The notes: generated by a model from the letters alone, not told the origin. A stretch of DNA of 64,000 bases from Sepioteuthis lessoniana (GCA_963585895.1 OY757921.1:84618939-84682938), one strand, 5' to 3'. Shown: positions 22,716 to 33,909, numbered from the stretch's first letter. Numbers and translations: made by a program.

Positions 22716-23855
22716 TATATAATTTACAAATACATCATTATTTCCCATTTATAATCATATCAAAAGCGATGGCGGATAAAATGAAACCAGAGGAGAGAAA
22801 GGAGAAGTAGTAAAATCTGTGGAAGTAAAGGCGTGTGTCAGCATGTCAGAGAGAGAGAGAGAGAGAGAGATGGGGGCTGCGACTTGTGATAACGACAGAA
22901 AAGAGAAACTGGAGAGGAAAAATATGTCTGAAAAGAAATAAGGAATGAAACTATGGGAAAAGGTCAATAAAAAAATAACAAAAAAAAACTAACACGGAAG
23001 GAGAGAGAGAGAGAGAGAGAGAGAGTACTAAAATGAACAAGTCAAAGACAGAGGTAAAAAAAAAAGCACATGAAAACTTGAATGTATACGTAAACCTAGA
23101 AAATAGGGAAAAAATAATGCCTGCGAGAATTCTCGGAATGAGTTTTAGAATACAACGAAGAATATGCATCCGACTAAAAGAATAAATAGATAAATAAAAC
23201 TCATGAAAGAAAAAAATAGAAAAATGTCAACAAAAATGACGCTGATGAATATCATAAACAGACCATTCTACCTCTTCAAAAATACGACTGGATAAACCTA
23301 ATATGGAGGATTGATTGTGAAACAAGAAAGAAAACAATTTAGATACAAAAGAATGTGATTAATGAAAAGATACGAATCTGCGAATGAATAACTCAAAGAC
23401 CATCGTAAAATAATGACTAGAAAGGTGTTGACGGACTGGAAGTAATTATAAAGAATTTTTAAAAAAATACAACGATGTAAATAATAAAGCATTTGTCTTA
23501 TAGAAATGGTTATTGTTGAAGTGTCATTTACATCAGAGTGCAGAAGCCTTGTGAAGCAGTAGAACAACGAAAGAAAGAACAAAAACAAAAAGAAAAATTC
23601 ACTGGAAACGTAATAATCGAGGAAACAATAATTTCAAAGAAAAATAGCGGCACAAAATAAAAAGCTGGAAATACGAAATTCCACCAAAAAACAAAATACC
23701 CCCCCCAAAAAAAAAACAGCAAAAAACAAAGCAATAACAACACTATATTTGCTTCCAAGTCGAGATTGTCAGAACAAAGAAAAAAGTGAACAGATTATTT
23801 CAAAGCTGGATCTGATTTACAATGAAGAGTCAAGGTCTATATTATTTATCTATAC
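22716..23855. other. Purine-rich unassigned DNA
   Basis: (GA)n at about 22850-22870 and 23000-23026, and long A/G-rich tracts. Minus-strand Phe/Ser/Leu-rich frames are low complexity. No gene. Confidence 0.5.
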
Positions 23856-23859
23856 TGTT

Positions 23860-24145
23860 CTATCAATAACAGATGAAATAGAATTCAATGTTTTAGATGA
23901 CAACCCTCTGAATTTAATAGACAAGTTCGTATACTTCGCTTGCAATATCTCATTTACTAAAAGCCATATCAACATACCTATAGGTAAGGCATGAACTCCG
24001 ATGATCAGATTAATGACTTTAGAGAAACCTTAACGTTCAGATACGTGAGGATACGGGATGTAGCCCTGAAGACCATCCAGAGGCGATGAACGATATGGAG
24101 AAGTGGCGAGAGAGGGTCACAGCATGATGATGATGATGATGATCA
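23860..24145 (+). mobile_element. LINE fragments, second subfamily
   Basis: 23862-23990 encodes EFNVLDDNPLNLIDKFVYF and CNISFTKSHINIPIGKA, matching the LxLVDKFTYLGSSVSSTExDI segment of the LINE. 24030-24145 is the extreme 3' end (RIRDVALKT.., ERV) with (ATG)n at 24122-24140. The stretch between the two is deleted. Confidence 0.7.
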
Positions 24146-24510
24146 CTTCTAATCTGTGTCGGTGTCATTATTATTGTATGGTTGCACAGCATGTTCTCTT
24201 ACTAAACTTTAAGATGAAAAACTAAATGGAGACTACAAAAGGATGTCGCTAGTTATTGTGCCGTAAGCAAACGCCGTTGTACGACCGCTTATTTCCCATC
24301 TCGTCAAACAGTCAAGTAAATTGAGCCAGACATGCTGGGCTGAATTAAGAAACATATAAGCGACGTTCTCTGAACTCTTATTACATATGGTCGACAAGCA
24401 ATAATTTACATTCATCAGATCTGAGCGAAGACTGGGTGCCGTCTAGAGGACTTGCTAAGAACGATGGGTGATAAGGATGGATGGCAAAGGAATCCGTGCT
24501 GTCGGCACAT
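24146..24510 (+). mobile_element. LINE C-terminal fragment, decayed
   Basis: Frames give SLLLYGCTACSLTKL, KLNGDYKRM, PLISHLVKQSSKLSQTCWAE and a final KDGWQR..IRAV, the usual order of the LINE C-terminal region with several frame changes. It follows the (ATG)n end of another copy, so two LINE ends are stacked. Confidence 0.6.
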
Positions 24511-24784
24511 TTTAATGTTAATGATGGTATTTCGAATTTTCTGCGTTGATGTTCCGGTCTGTGATAGGACTATGTTTGATTTTATCGGCGTGTCAACCTG
24601 TTCAGGGTTAATTTATACAGAGAGATTAAAGACTCATGCTCGTTGCACGTTCCTAGCTAATTCTTTTATATTGTTGTTTCTTGGAGTGTTTTTTGCCTTG
24701 AATCCTGGAGAATATCAATAATTTTTAAACGGATCTACTTGACCCAAACACTTGACTCATATGTACAGCTAATACGAGTTAGAC

Positions 24785-25460
24785 CTGGTTCGTCGGGTTT
24801 TATGGCATATCAACCATTGTAGCTTATTTTATGCCAAATCCTCTATATACATATATACTAAATATATAAAATATTGGTTTGTTTGGGTTTTATAATATAT
24901 CAACCATTGTAGGTCATTTAATGCCAAATCTTTTTTATACATATATATTAAATATATGATTTGGTTTGGTTGGGTTTTATGGCATACCAACCGTTGTAGG
25001 TCATCTAATGCCAGATCCTTTTTATACATATATATTAGATATACATGATTTGGTTTGGTTGGGTTTTATGGTATACCAACCGTTGTAGCTCATTTTATGC
25101 CAAATCGTTTTTATACATATATATTAAATAATAATCAAAGAAAAAAAATTTTCAAAAAAGATTTTAATAGATACTTTTATACAAAATACATTTATTAAAA
25201 TATGAATTTTTGAAAGAAAAAAATGGATCAATCCAAATTTCTGCGTCTTTTCGTGGTAGCCTTATCTTTTTGCACCAAAGTGTATGATTTGTTTTGGTTG
25301 AGTTTTACGGCATACCAACCGTTGTAGGTCATTTAATGCCAAATCCTTTTTATACATCTATATTAAATATATATGATTTGATTTGGTTGGGTTTTATGGC
25401 ATATCAACCATTGTAGGTCATTTAATGCCATATCCTTTTCATACATCTATATTAAATATG
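24785..25460 (-). repeat. Tandem array of hairpin tails
   Basis: Six tail units whose hairpins start near 24804, 24894, 24980, 25070, 25309 and 25398. Spacing is 86-90 bp except for one ~150 bp A-rich spacer (about 25130-25285). Each unit has TTGGTTTGGTTGGGTTTTA, the hairpin and a TTTTTATACATATATATTAA linker. It leads directly into the D2 body at 25490, so the array is an expanded 3' end of that element. Confidence 0.85.
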
Positions 25461-25489
25461 ATAAGTAAACATTTTGTAGATAAGATTTT

Positions 25490-26020
25490 TAAACGAGCCT
25501 GAGCTCATTTTTCCACTGTTAAATGGTTTTTATTTATTTCAATAAAATACGTATAGTTCAATTTACTATTAATCCTTTGTTTGTGCACAGTTTAATGTTT
25601 TCAAGTTTTGTGATGTATCACTGACAATTCAATTAAACATCAGTCAATTGTTTACGTACAGTTAAATGATCTTACAGTTCTATTTCACAAAATTTAGTTT
25701 AGTATAAGCAGAGTTTTTGTTTACACACAGTTAAATGTTGAAACAGTTCTATTTCAAGCAATTCAGCTTAGCATAAGTACACAGTTTAAATGTCAAACAG
25801 TTCTATTTGACCCATAGTTAGGACCCGATCAGGTTCCACAACCTCGGGCCAGTGTGGACCTGAGAGCGATGGTAATGAAGGGGTACTCCGCATTCCTGCA
25901 TTACTAAAGCTTCAACATCAGATTGTTTAGTGTCATATCCAGGACACTCTTTGCGGGTGTTTTACTCCCCAGCAGAGATGCAGTAGATGTATTCTACAGT
26001 CCTACTCGACTGGAGTACCG
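25490..26020 (-). repeat. D2 retroposon body and core
   Basis: Starts AAACGAGCCTGAGCTCATTT, also seen beside a tail at 63.15 kb, then D2 and D subrepeats, CCCATAGTTAGGACCC, and the core to GACTGGAGTACC. Its 3' end is the amplified tail array. Confidence 0.75.
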
Positions 26021-26054
26021 AATTAGAGTAGATATGAAAGAACTATCAATGAAA

Positions 26055-26390
26055 GGAAACAGTTCTCCAGAGTTCTAGAGCTTCACTTCTAGGTGCAGTA
26101 TTGTGCCGTACTCAGGGCATCGTAATTTTTGAAAGGGTCTCTTCAAGGAGGATACAGTCAACATAGAACCATATCAATTAACGGAGCGTAATTCTGACTA
26201 TATCTCGGACTTAATCACACTATGTAGCATAGCACGTTAAGTCAACAAGTTATAGTAGGTCATCGGATTGCGAAATATGCTCTTTCTTTTGTGATATTTT
26301 TGTAGATAAATTGGGAGGATAGTTGGTTTTACGGTATTTCAACTATCGTTAAGTTATTTTATGCCGAAGCCAGGTTAACAATTCAGGTAT
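26055..26390 (-). repeat. E retroposon remnant
   Basis: Diverged core at 26060-26175 (CTCAGGGCATC, AGGAGGATACAGTCA) and a separate degenerate tail at 26328-26375 (TTTTACGGTATTTCAACTAT). Confidence 0.45.
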
Positions 26391-26399
26391 ATAAATATA

Positions 26400-27217
26400 T
26401 CGCAATCATATACATTTTTCAATAGGTATCTTAGTTTTTTCCGATATGGAGAAAAATTGAAAAAGTAAGTTATGTGATGAATTTATAACGATGAAAAGTC
26501 GGCGTGAGAACTTTCCGCTTTTAATGAACCTTCGTCAGGATTTTAAAATGATTAAATAGGTGTTGATAGAACAACGGTGGATGTTTGATAAAACACCAAA
26601 AACAGAAGAAGCAGAGTGCGTACAAAGAATGATCATATAACAAGCGTTCTTTTTCGAAAATCTATCATATGAGTGGCACAGGCAATAAGGTTAAACAAAT
26701 TGTACCACTAAGAAATACAACGGATTTAAAAAAAAAAAAATAAAGGAGAAGAGAAGATTGAGAAGAAAGCAAAAGAAAAGAAAAAGGAAGAAATATAGAA
26801 GAAGAAAAAGAGAGCGGAGAGGAGAAAGGGGGAGAGAAGAAAAATAGAGAAAGAAAAGAGAAGAAAAGAGAAAAAGGAAAGAAAGTAGATAAACAAACAG
26901 ACTTTTTTATAAATAGAGTTATATATATATATATATATATATATTTACTAATCAATTATCTACCAGTATTCACGGTACCAGAAAAAAACAAAAAAACCCT
27001 GGCCAGGAACGAGAGAAAAAAATATCTCGAATCACGGTCCAGAGGAAAAAGAAAAAAGTTTTTTGGGTAAAAAAGAAAGAAAAGACCAACCTCGTCCTAC
27101 TCCTTGAAAAAAATCAAGGGGTACAAAGTCAGTGGCCAAAAGAAAACCAAAAAACCCTCCGCGAATACTGCAATGCTATAATTACTAAAGTGCTCAACAT
27201 TAAACAATGGAGCCAAT
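26400..27217. other. Unassigned purine-rich DNA
   Basis: A/G-rich tract at 26730-26890, (TA)n at 26922-26943. Open frames are low complexity. Nothing recognised. Confidence 0.5.
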
Positions 27218-27419
27218 TATAGAATTAATTTAAATCGCTAGTCGAAAATCTTCTACTAAAGTTTCACCTTAACGGATCATCAGGAAGTTTCGCCTAAACT
27301 ATTCTAAGGAGAAATTGCTTTTGCCTTTATTCACCAAAAACCTCCACCTATCCTAAAATTTGCATAAAAAAAAAAAAAAACCCCTTTCGTAGAAGATTTT
27401 CGACTTGCGATTTAAATTA

Positions 27420-27427
<8 letters not shown>
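27218..27427. mobile_element. MITE with 44 bp terminal inverted repeats
   Basis: Arms 27218-27261 and 27384-27427 are inverted copies with two mismatches (TATAGAATTAATTTAAATCG at the outer end). The 122 bp centre has no coding. The outer TA is compatible with a TA target, but the right end runs into (TA)n, so the duplication is not decisive. Confidence 0.7.
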
Positions 27428-27474
<47 letters not shown>

Positions 27475-27590
27475 TCATATATAAATATTGTATATATATA
27501 TATTTTAGATCATATATAAATATTGTATATATTTGTATAAATTTTAGATCATATATAAATATTATATATATTACATCATATAAAAATATC
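27421..27590. repeat. (TA)n plus ~43 bp tandem units
   Basis: About 24 TA units, then three to four copies of a unit with TTTTAGATCATATATAAATAT. Confidence 0.85.
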
Positions 27591-27667
27591 GATCGTTTGT
27601 AAATCGTAAATTTCTCTGATATATAAACATTCACAAATATTTATTGAATTTTTCAAAACACTTTTAT

Positions 27668-27870
27668 ATACGAGGCTAGGTTGAAAAGTTAAAAAAAAAC
27701 TGACCAAGACTTTCTCATGGAATGTGGCTAAATTATCTTCATTTTTCCAAAATAATCCCCTGAGAAACTCACACCATTTTTCCATTAGTGTTGCAGCACA
27801 TGCATCCCATGGATGAAAATGTCATCTACAGTGAAAAATCAAATTCGTTTGGACACATTCCATCAAAATG
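27668..27870 (-). mobile_element. Possible mariner-like 3' end
   Basis: TA followed by CGAGGCTAGGTTGAAAAGTT resembles a mariner inverted-repeat end. The minus-strand frame upstream encodes LMEKWCEFLRG..LATFHEKVLVSF, loosely like a mariner C-terminus. Weak, and different from the mariner at 38, 48 and 63 kb. Confidence 0.3.
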
Positions 27871-27904
27871 TCTTCGTCAGCCAATTAACTTTTCCGCCGA
27901 CACA

Positions 27905-29128
27905 TATGTCAGCCCAGCCTACAGGGGCAGTAGAAGTATCGATTGTATCTCTGGAGAGGAGTAATACCACTTCCCAACGAGTGTCCTGGATATGACACTA
28001 AATTATCTGAAGGTGAGGCTCCAACTCTGGAGCATCTAAACGACTCCTTCATTGCCATTGTTTCCAAGTCTACACTGTACGGGAGTGTTGGTACTTGATA
28101 GTCCTATTTGACCAAGAAATAGAATGCTATTTGACATTTAAACTGAGTGCAAACAAATGACATGCTAAATTCAATTGGTGGGGCTGTAGAATATATCGAT
28201 TGTGTCTCTGGGGAGGAGTAATAGCACTCCCCAACGAGTGTCCTGGATATGACACAAAATTATCTGAGGGTGAAGCTCCAACTCTGGTTTGGTTTGGTTT
28301 CTTTGTTTAATGGCATATCAACTCTTTTTAGGTTATTTAATGCCAAAGCTATTCTCCTACAAGAACAGTAGTGGTACTATTTAACCCATAGCTGGGAGGA
28401 TAAGGGGGTTCATAACTTTCCCAAGGGTATTTGCCTGAAAGTTAACGTAATCGTGCGACTGGAGTACGAACTCGCTTACTACAATTCCGCAGTCCATCGC
28501 TTTAACCATTACACCACAAGGACACCCCCCTCCAACTCTGGAGCATCTAAACGACTATTTCATTGCCATTGTTCCCAAGACTTCACTGTTCTGGAGTGAT
28601 GGTACTTGATAATTCTATTGGAACTAGAAATAGAACCCTATTTGACATTTGAACTGAGTGCAAACAAATGAGATACTAAATTGAATTGTTGCCCAGTCGG
28701 CTGCGGCTGTAGAATATATCGACTGCACCACTGCAGAAAGGTAAGACCGCGCTCCAATTAGAGTCCTTGATATGACACTAAACAATCTGATAGTAAGGTT
28801 CCAGTGATGCTGCGGCTTTGAGGAATGTTGAGTACCCCTTCATTGCCATTGCTCCGAGGTTCACTCTAGCCCTGAATGGTAGCACCTGCATACTTATCTA
28901 TGGATTAAATAGAGTATACTGCATACCTATATTAAACTGTATTGTTTGAATTAAAACTGTTTGAATAAACTGAATAGCTTGAAACAGAAATGTTTTTGAC
29001 AATTAAACTGTGTACTCCTGCTAAACTGAATTGTTTGAAATAGAACTATTTGCATAAAAATGGATTTGGCATTAAATAAAATTCAAGGGTTGATATGCCA
29101 TAAAAGCCAAACAACCAAACAACCTAAA
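27905..29128 (+). repeat. Tandem D trimer
   Basis: Three successive D heads and cores: about 27905-28178, 28179-28690 (interrupted by SINE-A) and 28691-29128. The first two units share ATTATCTGA-GGTGAgGCTCCAAC and a short GAACTGAGTGCAAACAAATGA linker. Only the third has subrepeats and the terminal hairpin tail. Confidence 0.75.
28288..28529 (-). repeat. SINE-A with 12 bp target duplication
   Basis: Full-length copy. CTCCAACTCTGG flanks it at 28276-28287 and 28530-28541. Tail hairpin at the left, and on the minus strand a head with GTGGTGTAATGG and a box B-like TTCG element. Inserted into the second D unit. Confidence 0.9.
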
Positions 29129-29264
29129 TTGAATTGTTAGAAATAGAACTGTTTGATCATTAACGAATGACTTATTCAATTGAATTGTTACTGATACAAC
29201 GCAATACTACTTTACTTTGTTGACTTAGGTTTACAAATCATATTTCTGATATATGTATAAACCG

Positions 29265-29700
29265 GATTTAGTATTAAAAAACCTACAATGTTTGATATGC
29301 CGTAAATCTTGATACCTCGCAGACGTTCGACACTGTTTATCGAGACTCATTTCGATCGGACGTATTTTTTTCAGTACACGGATCTGGTCTGGTGTGTCCT
29401 GGTTCCAGTGGCAATCGGTCGAGCCCGTCTTCCATGAATTCCGGGAAACCGTCATTCTTGTCGGGCGTGCCAAGACCGGCATACTCTAGCCTCAGGGGGC
29501 CGTCCGCCAGGCTCTAACCCCGCCCCCATCAGGAATATGGTATATCGCCTGGCGCATGAGGCGCCCCTTTTTAGGGCAATTTCGACGGAGCCCGGAAGCA
29601 TTTTTGCAGCCGCTGTGCATGTCTAGGCGACTCTAAAAAGGCCTTGTGCCACACTCGTCCGGTCGCTGGGATAAACAACAAATGCCGATATGACAAATCC
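29265..29700 (+). repeat. Repeat G copy with adjoining tail remnant
   Basis: A degenerate hairpin tail (29265-29302) is followed by G: GGCGTGCCAAGACCGGCATA, GCCTGGCGCATGAGGCGCC, AAAAAGGCCTTGTGCCACAC, ending CAAATCCAAACCAAACCA. The ending resembles the tail of the hairpin families. GC-richer than the surroundings. Family origin unknown. Confidence 0.55.
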
Positions 29701-29984
29701 AAACCAAACCAGACACACATTTTGTATATTGTAAATGCATTAGCAACGATTTTATTCATTCAAGTGGGTCATTATTAGTTTGCTTGTTTTGTGAAATAGA
29801 GCTTCAGTCACGCTATTATGTTCTGTTTTCTAAGCCTCTTACTTCGAAACCTCAGTCCCGCTTCTTAGCCATAACGTAACAGAGACTACCCACCCAAACA
29901 GATGAATGAATAAGTTTTGGCAATTTTCCAGAATTACCTCACCGATTAAATCTATAAAACGTACGATACTTATTTATCCCGGTC

Positions 29985-30350
29985 AGCAGGGTGTAGAGTA
30001 CACAGACTGTATCCCTTGTAGAGAGATAAGACCTCCTCCAAAATTGGTTATGATACAGAACTGCATCTGGTGGTGAGGCTCTATGGAGTGTGGTGTATCC
30101 CTTCTATGCCATTACTTCCATGTCAACTCTGACCCGGAGTGGGAGTACATATCAAGATCCCATCTATATGTCAGGTAGATCTTTAATTTTTTTTAGTATA
30201 TTATGCGATTATATAATCGTGTGCCAAAAGAATCCTCTTAAGGAACAACTATACAAAAAATGTAAAACATGAACGTACAATGAGAACGATTCCGTAACAT
30301 TTTGGACAAAAAGGACTAAACATGTTGAAATGTTAAAACCAATCCATCAA
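29985..30350 (+). repeat. E retroposon
   Basis: Head GGTGTAGAGTACACAGACTG, core TTATGATACAGAACTGCATC and GACCCGGAGTGGGAGTAC, CATCTATATGTCAGGTAGATC, then a decayed tail near 30300-30345. The order matches D, which supports common descent. Confidence 0.6.
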
Positions 30351-30379
30351 AATTTACCTATGTTTTTAGTGCTAGATAG

Positions 30380-31195
30380 GGGTTTGGTTTGGTGTTATGG
30401 CATATCAAACATTGTAGGTTATATAATGCCAAATCCGGTTTATTCGTATGTATTACATATAGCTAGTAAAGTTGGCGACAGTAGTCGAGGGCCACTAGAA
30501 GGCTCCCTTTTCAATAGCTACTACACAGAGGTGTAAGGGAGGGCGCTACTCCTTTCCCTGGGTTGCTCCACTTTACCCTTAAAACGTACCTTATATTGCT
30601 TAGTGTAAAGCAAGGAGGTATCCATTTTTTAAGTCTTTGGTATGACGCGTCATGGGATTGAACCCAGGTCTCCCAGATCATTGGCGAACATGCCACCCAC
30701 GTTGGAAACATAAGTCAACAAAGTTAAGTAATTGCAATTATTTCTATGTATCACTAACATAAGTCATTTGTTTACATACAGTTCGATGATCAAACAAATC
30801 AATTCCAAACTATTCAATTTAACACAATTCAAAGTTAAATGGTTCCAAGTATTGCTATGTATCACCAACAATTCAGTAAAACATCAGTCATTTGTTCGCT
30901 CAAAGTCAAATGATCAGACAGTTCTATTTCTAACAATTCGATTAAGCATTTGTTTAAATAACAAAAACTTCTATTTGACCTATAGATGGACCCTATCAGG
31001 TGCTACAACTCCGGACCAGAGTGGACCTGAAAGCGGTTAGAATGAAAGGAGACTCCACATTCCTCAAAGCTCTAACATTATTCGAGCCTCACCATCAGAT
31101 TATTTAGAATCATATTTAGGACACTCGTAGCGGAGGGATCTAACCCCTCTTCGGAGATGCAGCCGGTTTATTTTACAGATCCAGCAGACTGTGCT
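30380..31195 (-). repeat. D2 retroposon interrupted by SINE-B
   Basis: Tail 30388-30440, then SINE-B (30466-30705), then D2 subrepeats (CATTTGTTTACATACAGTT) and core to about 31195 (CCAGCAGACTG). The right piece resumes where the left stops. Confidence 0.7.
30466..30705 (-). repeat. SINE-B copy
   Basis: AAGTTGGCGACAGTAGTCGAG tail end, AAGGCTCCCTTTTCAATAGC, GGTATGACGCGTCATGGGAT, and a minus-strand box B-like GGTTCAATCCC. Near full length. Confidence 0.8.
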
Positions 31196-31548
31196 GGTGT
31201 TAGGTAGCAATACCTGATATCATTATATATGTAGAAGTCAACGGAACAACAATAGTAGCAACTTGCCGGAGGTCCGGTTCATGCAGACGTAATCTGTGGA
31301 ATCCCAGCAACATGGATGCCGGCTCGAGCTGAGCTGGGGGCTGGTATTTATGCACAAGCGTGACCAATCGGACGATTCGGCCAATCGCAGCCCAAGGAAT
31401 GGATTGGCCCATATGCACAATGGAATCTGCCAGTGTGGCATACATAGTCCTCCTCTTTCTTGAGAGGGAACTGCTAGTTCGTGAAAAGTTGATCATTCAG
31501 CTGGACTTCGACTAGGACTCTATTCAAAGATTCAATAACATATAAATA
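31196..31548. other. Unassigned GC-richer segment with CCAAT-like motifs
   Basis: Contains GACCAATCGG, GGCCAATCGC and ATTGGCCCAT and ends near ATATAAATATTG. A 98-codon minus frame (31200-31496) has no domain I know. It could be part of an LTR or another element. Only one copy here. Confidence 0.35.
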
Positions 31549-31602
31549 TTGTCACCCACAGACTGACTGTTTCGTTGTATCACAACTCTTCAGTGTGGCT
31601 AG
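31549..31602 (-). repeat. SINE-F tail fragment
   Basis: Minus-strand AGCCACACTGAAGAGTTGTG and AACGAAACAGTC match the SINE-F copy at 51.85 kb. Confidence 0.6.
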
Positions 31603-31653
31603 AAACGGAAAAATGTAAATAAAAATATAAGGAACGTGATTTCTTAACATCTT

Positions 31654-31695
31654 GGCATAAAACCCCTTGACAGGTTGACATGCCGTAAAAATCAA
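31654..31695 (+). repeat. E-type hairpin tail
   Basis: GGCATAAAACCCC..CAGGTTGACATGCC forms the GGCAT/ATGCC and ACC/GGT pairs. It is followed by the E ending GTAAAAATCAAT. Confidence 0.6.
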
Positions 31696-31699
31696 TATT

Positions 31700-32650
31700 T
31701 ATTAATCATAGAACATGTCAATTATCAATAAATGTCTATGACTTTAATTGACCATAACTAGTGACTGGATATATGTTTCTATTTTCTTTTCTGTTACCAA
31801 CTGTGTTTATATGATAAAAATACACAAATAATGTAATAGTCAACCAAGACATTATCAAAACAGCGCCTGGATTATTTAAAAAGTGGCTTAGACAACCCCA
31901 TTGAAAGAAACTGTGTATTTTATTTTCTTAGGATCTGTTTGTCTTCTCTCTGAGAAGTAACCAAATTCTATTAGACGTCGAAGGTCTATGATGAAGAGAA
32001 ATAGATAGATGAGACGTTATCTGTTTACGTGTAAACTTGTCCAAAGGCATAGACATCAAATACACGTGGTTGGATTAGGAATGTCTGAGATCAGAGATTT
32101 TCTTCAGCTTGTCATGAAGATGGAATATCCAGACGTTGGGGGTTGGTGATGGCAAAGATGAAACCAAGCAGAGAGTCAAAGAAATGTGGCTGGGTAATAT
32201 TGTGAGACAAATGTTCAAATAGACGAAAAGAATAAAGGAAAAAAAAAAGACAAAAAACGAATGAAGTATAAGTGATAAACATAAAGATTGGTTAAGTAGT
32301 AATGGAAACTGAACACACAACTTTCTCATTACTATATATATATATATATAAACATGTTTTGCTGAATACCATATATTGTTTCTTTTTTAAAATATTTAAG
32401 TGAAGACGTTCAAGTCTTCTTGCTAGTCTTCTTACGTCTGGGTGAAGACGGTAAAGAAAGTACCCTATACTAGCCCAAGCGCTTTCGATCAATTCACTGG
32501 CCATCTTCGAGGGTTGTGTTAGATTGATTGTTGTTGTAAGTTTAGATAACGACTTGCTGCATATATATATAAAACAGAGTTGGTTGTCACTAAATCACTT
32601 TGTGGATTTGCTTCGAACCAAGTGCAATATAATATGGAGAGTGCACAAAA
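31700..32650. other. Unassigned AT-rich DNA
   Basis: (TA)n at 32334-32351. No repeat family or gene recognised. Confidence 0.5.
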
Positions 32651-32654
32651 TCTC

Positions 32655-33202
32655 CTAGAGGCCTGTTCTGAGAGGACCCCGCTCTTTTAAAACACCGAAT
32701 GATCTTAGCCACTGTGCTGCCGCTCAGTTTCAGGGTGTTGGCAATCTTCTTGAAGCATTGGCCATCTTCTTGTAGCGCAACAATACGTCTTTTAAGATCC
32801 TCAGAGAATTCTTTGCCATGTGGTGCCATGTTGGAACTTTCAGTGACCAGTATGAGAGAGTGTGAGAGCTGCACTACAAATTTGAACACACCTGCTCCCT
32901 ATGCACATGGGCCTAGTAACACTTATGAGTCACATGACATTTTGGAGGGAAAATGACAAACAGAACTCAATTTGGACATTTAGGGGTGTAGTTTCTTAGG
33001 GTTGTACTCACTTTTGTTGGCAGAGGTTTAGCTTTTAATGGTTATATTTTGAGTTATTTTGCGGAGAAAATAAATTAACTCTGTTATATGAGCTGCATAC
33101 AGACTACTTTTCATTGTGTCAAAGTGTCATTTTGTCAGTGTTGTCCCATGAAGAGATATACTTAGATATCTACAGAATGTGAGGGGTGTGCTCACTTTTG
33201 TG

Positions 33203-33204
<2 letters not shown>
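32655..33204 (-). mobile_element. Tc1-like transposon, 5' end and transposase start
   Basis: Reading leftwards: terminal repeat (TCACAAAAGTGAGCACACCC), an internal repeat of that motif near 33008, then a transposase start at 32829 (MAPHGKEFSEDLKRRIVALQ..KIANTLKLSGSTVAKIIRCF). This is the N-terminal half of the paired-like DNA-binding domain. Homology stops after SSQNRPL, so the DDE catalytic core and other end are gone. The sequence looks close to Tc1 elements of fishes and lampreys, recalled and not searched. Confidence 0.85.

Positions 33205-33260
<56 letters not shown>
33205..33260. repeat. (TA)n microsatellite
   Basis: Over 25 TA units between the Tc1 end and SINE-A. Tc1 elements insert at TA, so the tract may have grown from the target. 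Confidence 0.9.
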
Positions 33261-33261
<1 letters not shown>

Positions 33262-33267
33262 CGAGTT

Positions 33268-33476
33268 GTCAAGAGCCTACTCTGTTGGACTGCAACATCG
33301 TAGAGTCTGAGTTCGAAATCCAATCACGCTATTACGATCATTCGAACTAAGCATGGAGGCCTTTACTCCCTGCTATGGATTAGATAGTACCACTACTGTT
33401 CTTCTATAGGAAAAGCACTTTGGCATTAAATAACCTACAAAGGTTGATTAGCCACGAAAAACGTGAAACCAAACTA
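33268..33476 (+). repeat. SINE-A, diverged
   Basis: Box B-like GAGTTCGAAATCC, the TAGTACCACTACTGTTCTTC centre, and the hairpin tail GGCATTAAATAACC..GGTTGATTAGCC. The box A region is poorly kept. Confidence 0.7.
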
Positions 33477-33900
33477 CATTATATATCAGTAGTGACTCTA
33501 GATCATGAACTTCATTCGGATTCATCTTTTTATTAGACTTTACAACACGAATAATTTAGAATAGAGGATGAACTTTATCATCAAATAACTTTTGGGTGGG
33601 GGCGGCTAAATACAGTTCATCAAATCTTTGTGTGTACTTGTTTGCCCAGCGTATACTCGACAACTAACCATTCGACCAAAATCTTTTAAAAATTCTGTGT
33701 TGTATTTTTCCAAACCAATGTCTTGGATTCAGGCTAAGAACTTGTCTTTTATAGCAACCAGTGTAACTCATTGTACAGATGATGAATTTCCAAATTTTAA
33801 ATAGAATGAAAATTACAAATTACGTCATTCGAGTTAAATAATCGTTTTACTCTTCTGATACTTTTATTTATTCGAGTTTTTCAGATTATATATATAAGAG
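33477..33900. other. Unassigned AT-rich DNA
   Basis: No gene or family recognised. Confidence 0.5.
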
Positions 33901-33909
33901 AGAAAGAGA

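Noticed and set aside
22755-23169. Minus-strand hydrophobic frames resembling membrane proteins
   Set aside because: Phe/Ser/Leu richness comes from purine-rich plus-strand DNA with (GA)n. No start context, domain or partner exon.
24785-25460. Possible CRISPR-like array (regular ~89 bp repeats)
   Set aside because: Units are retroposon tails with no unique spacers, in a eukaryotic context, joined to a D2 body.
31200-31496. 98-codon minus frame in a GC-richer segment
   Set aside because: No domain recognised. A second overlapping frame is also open. More likely element DNA.
33205-33260. (TA)n tract as a replication origin or regulatory site
   Set aside because: Several such tracts adjoin element ends here. 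Simple microsatellites suffice.
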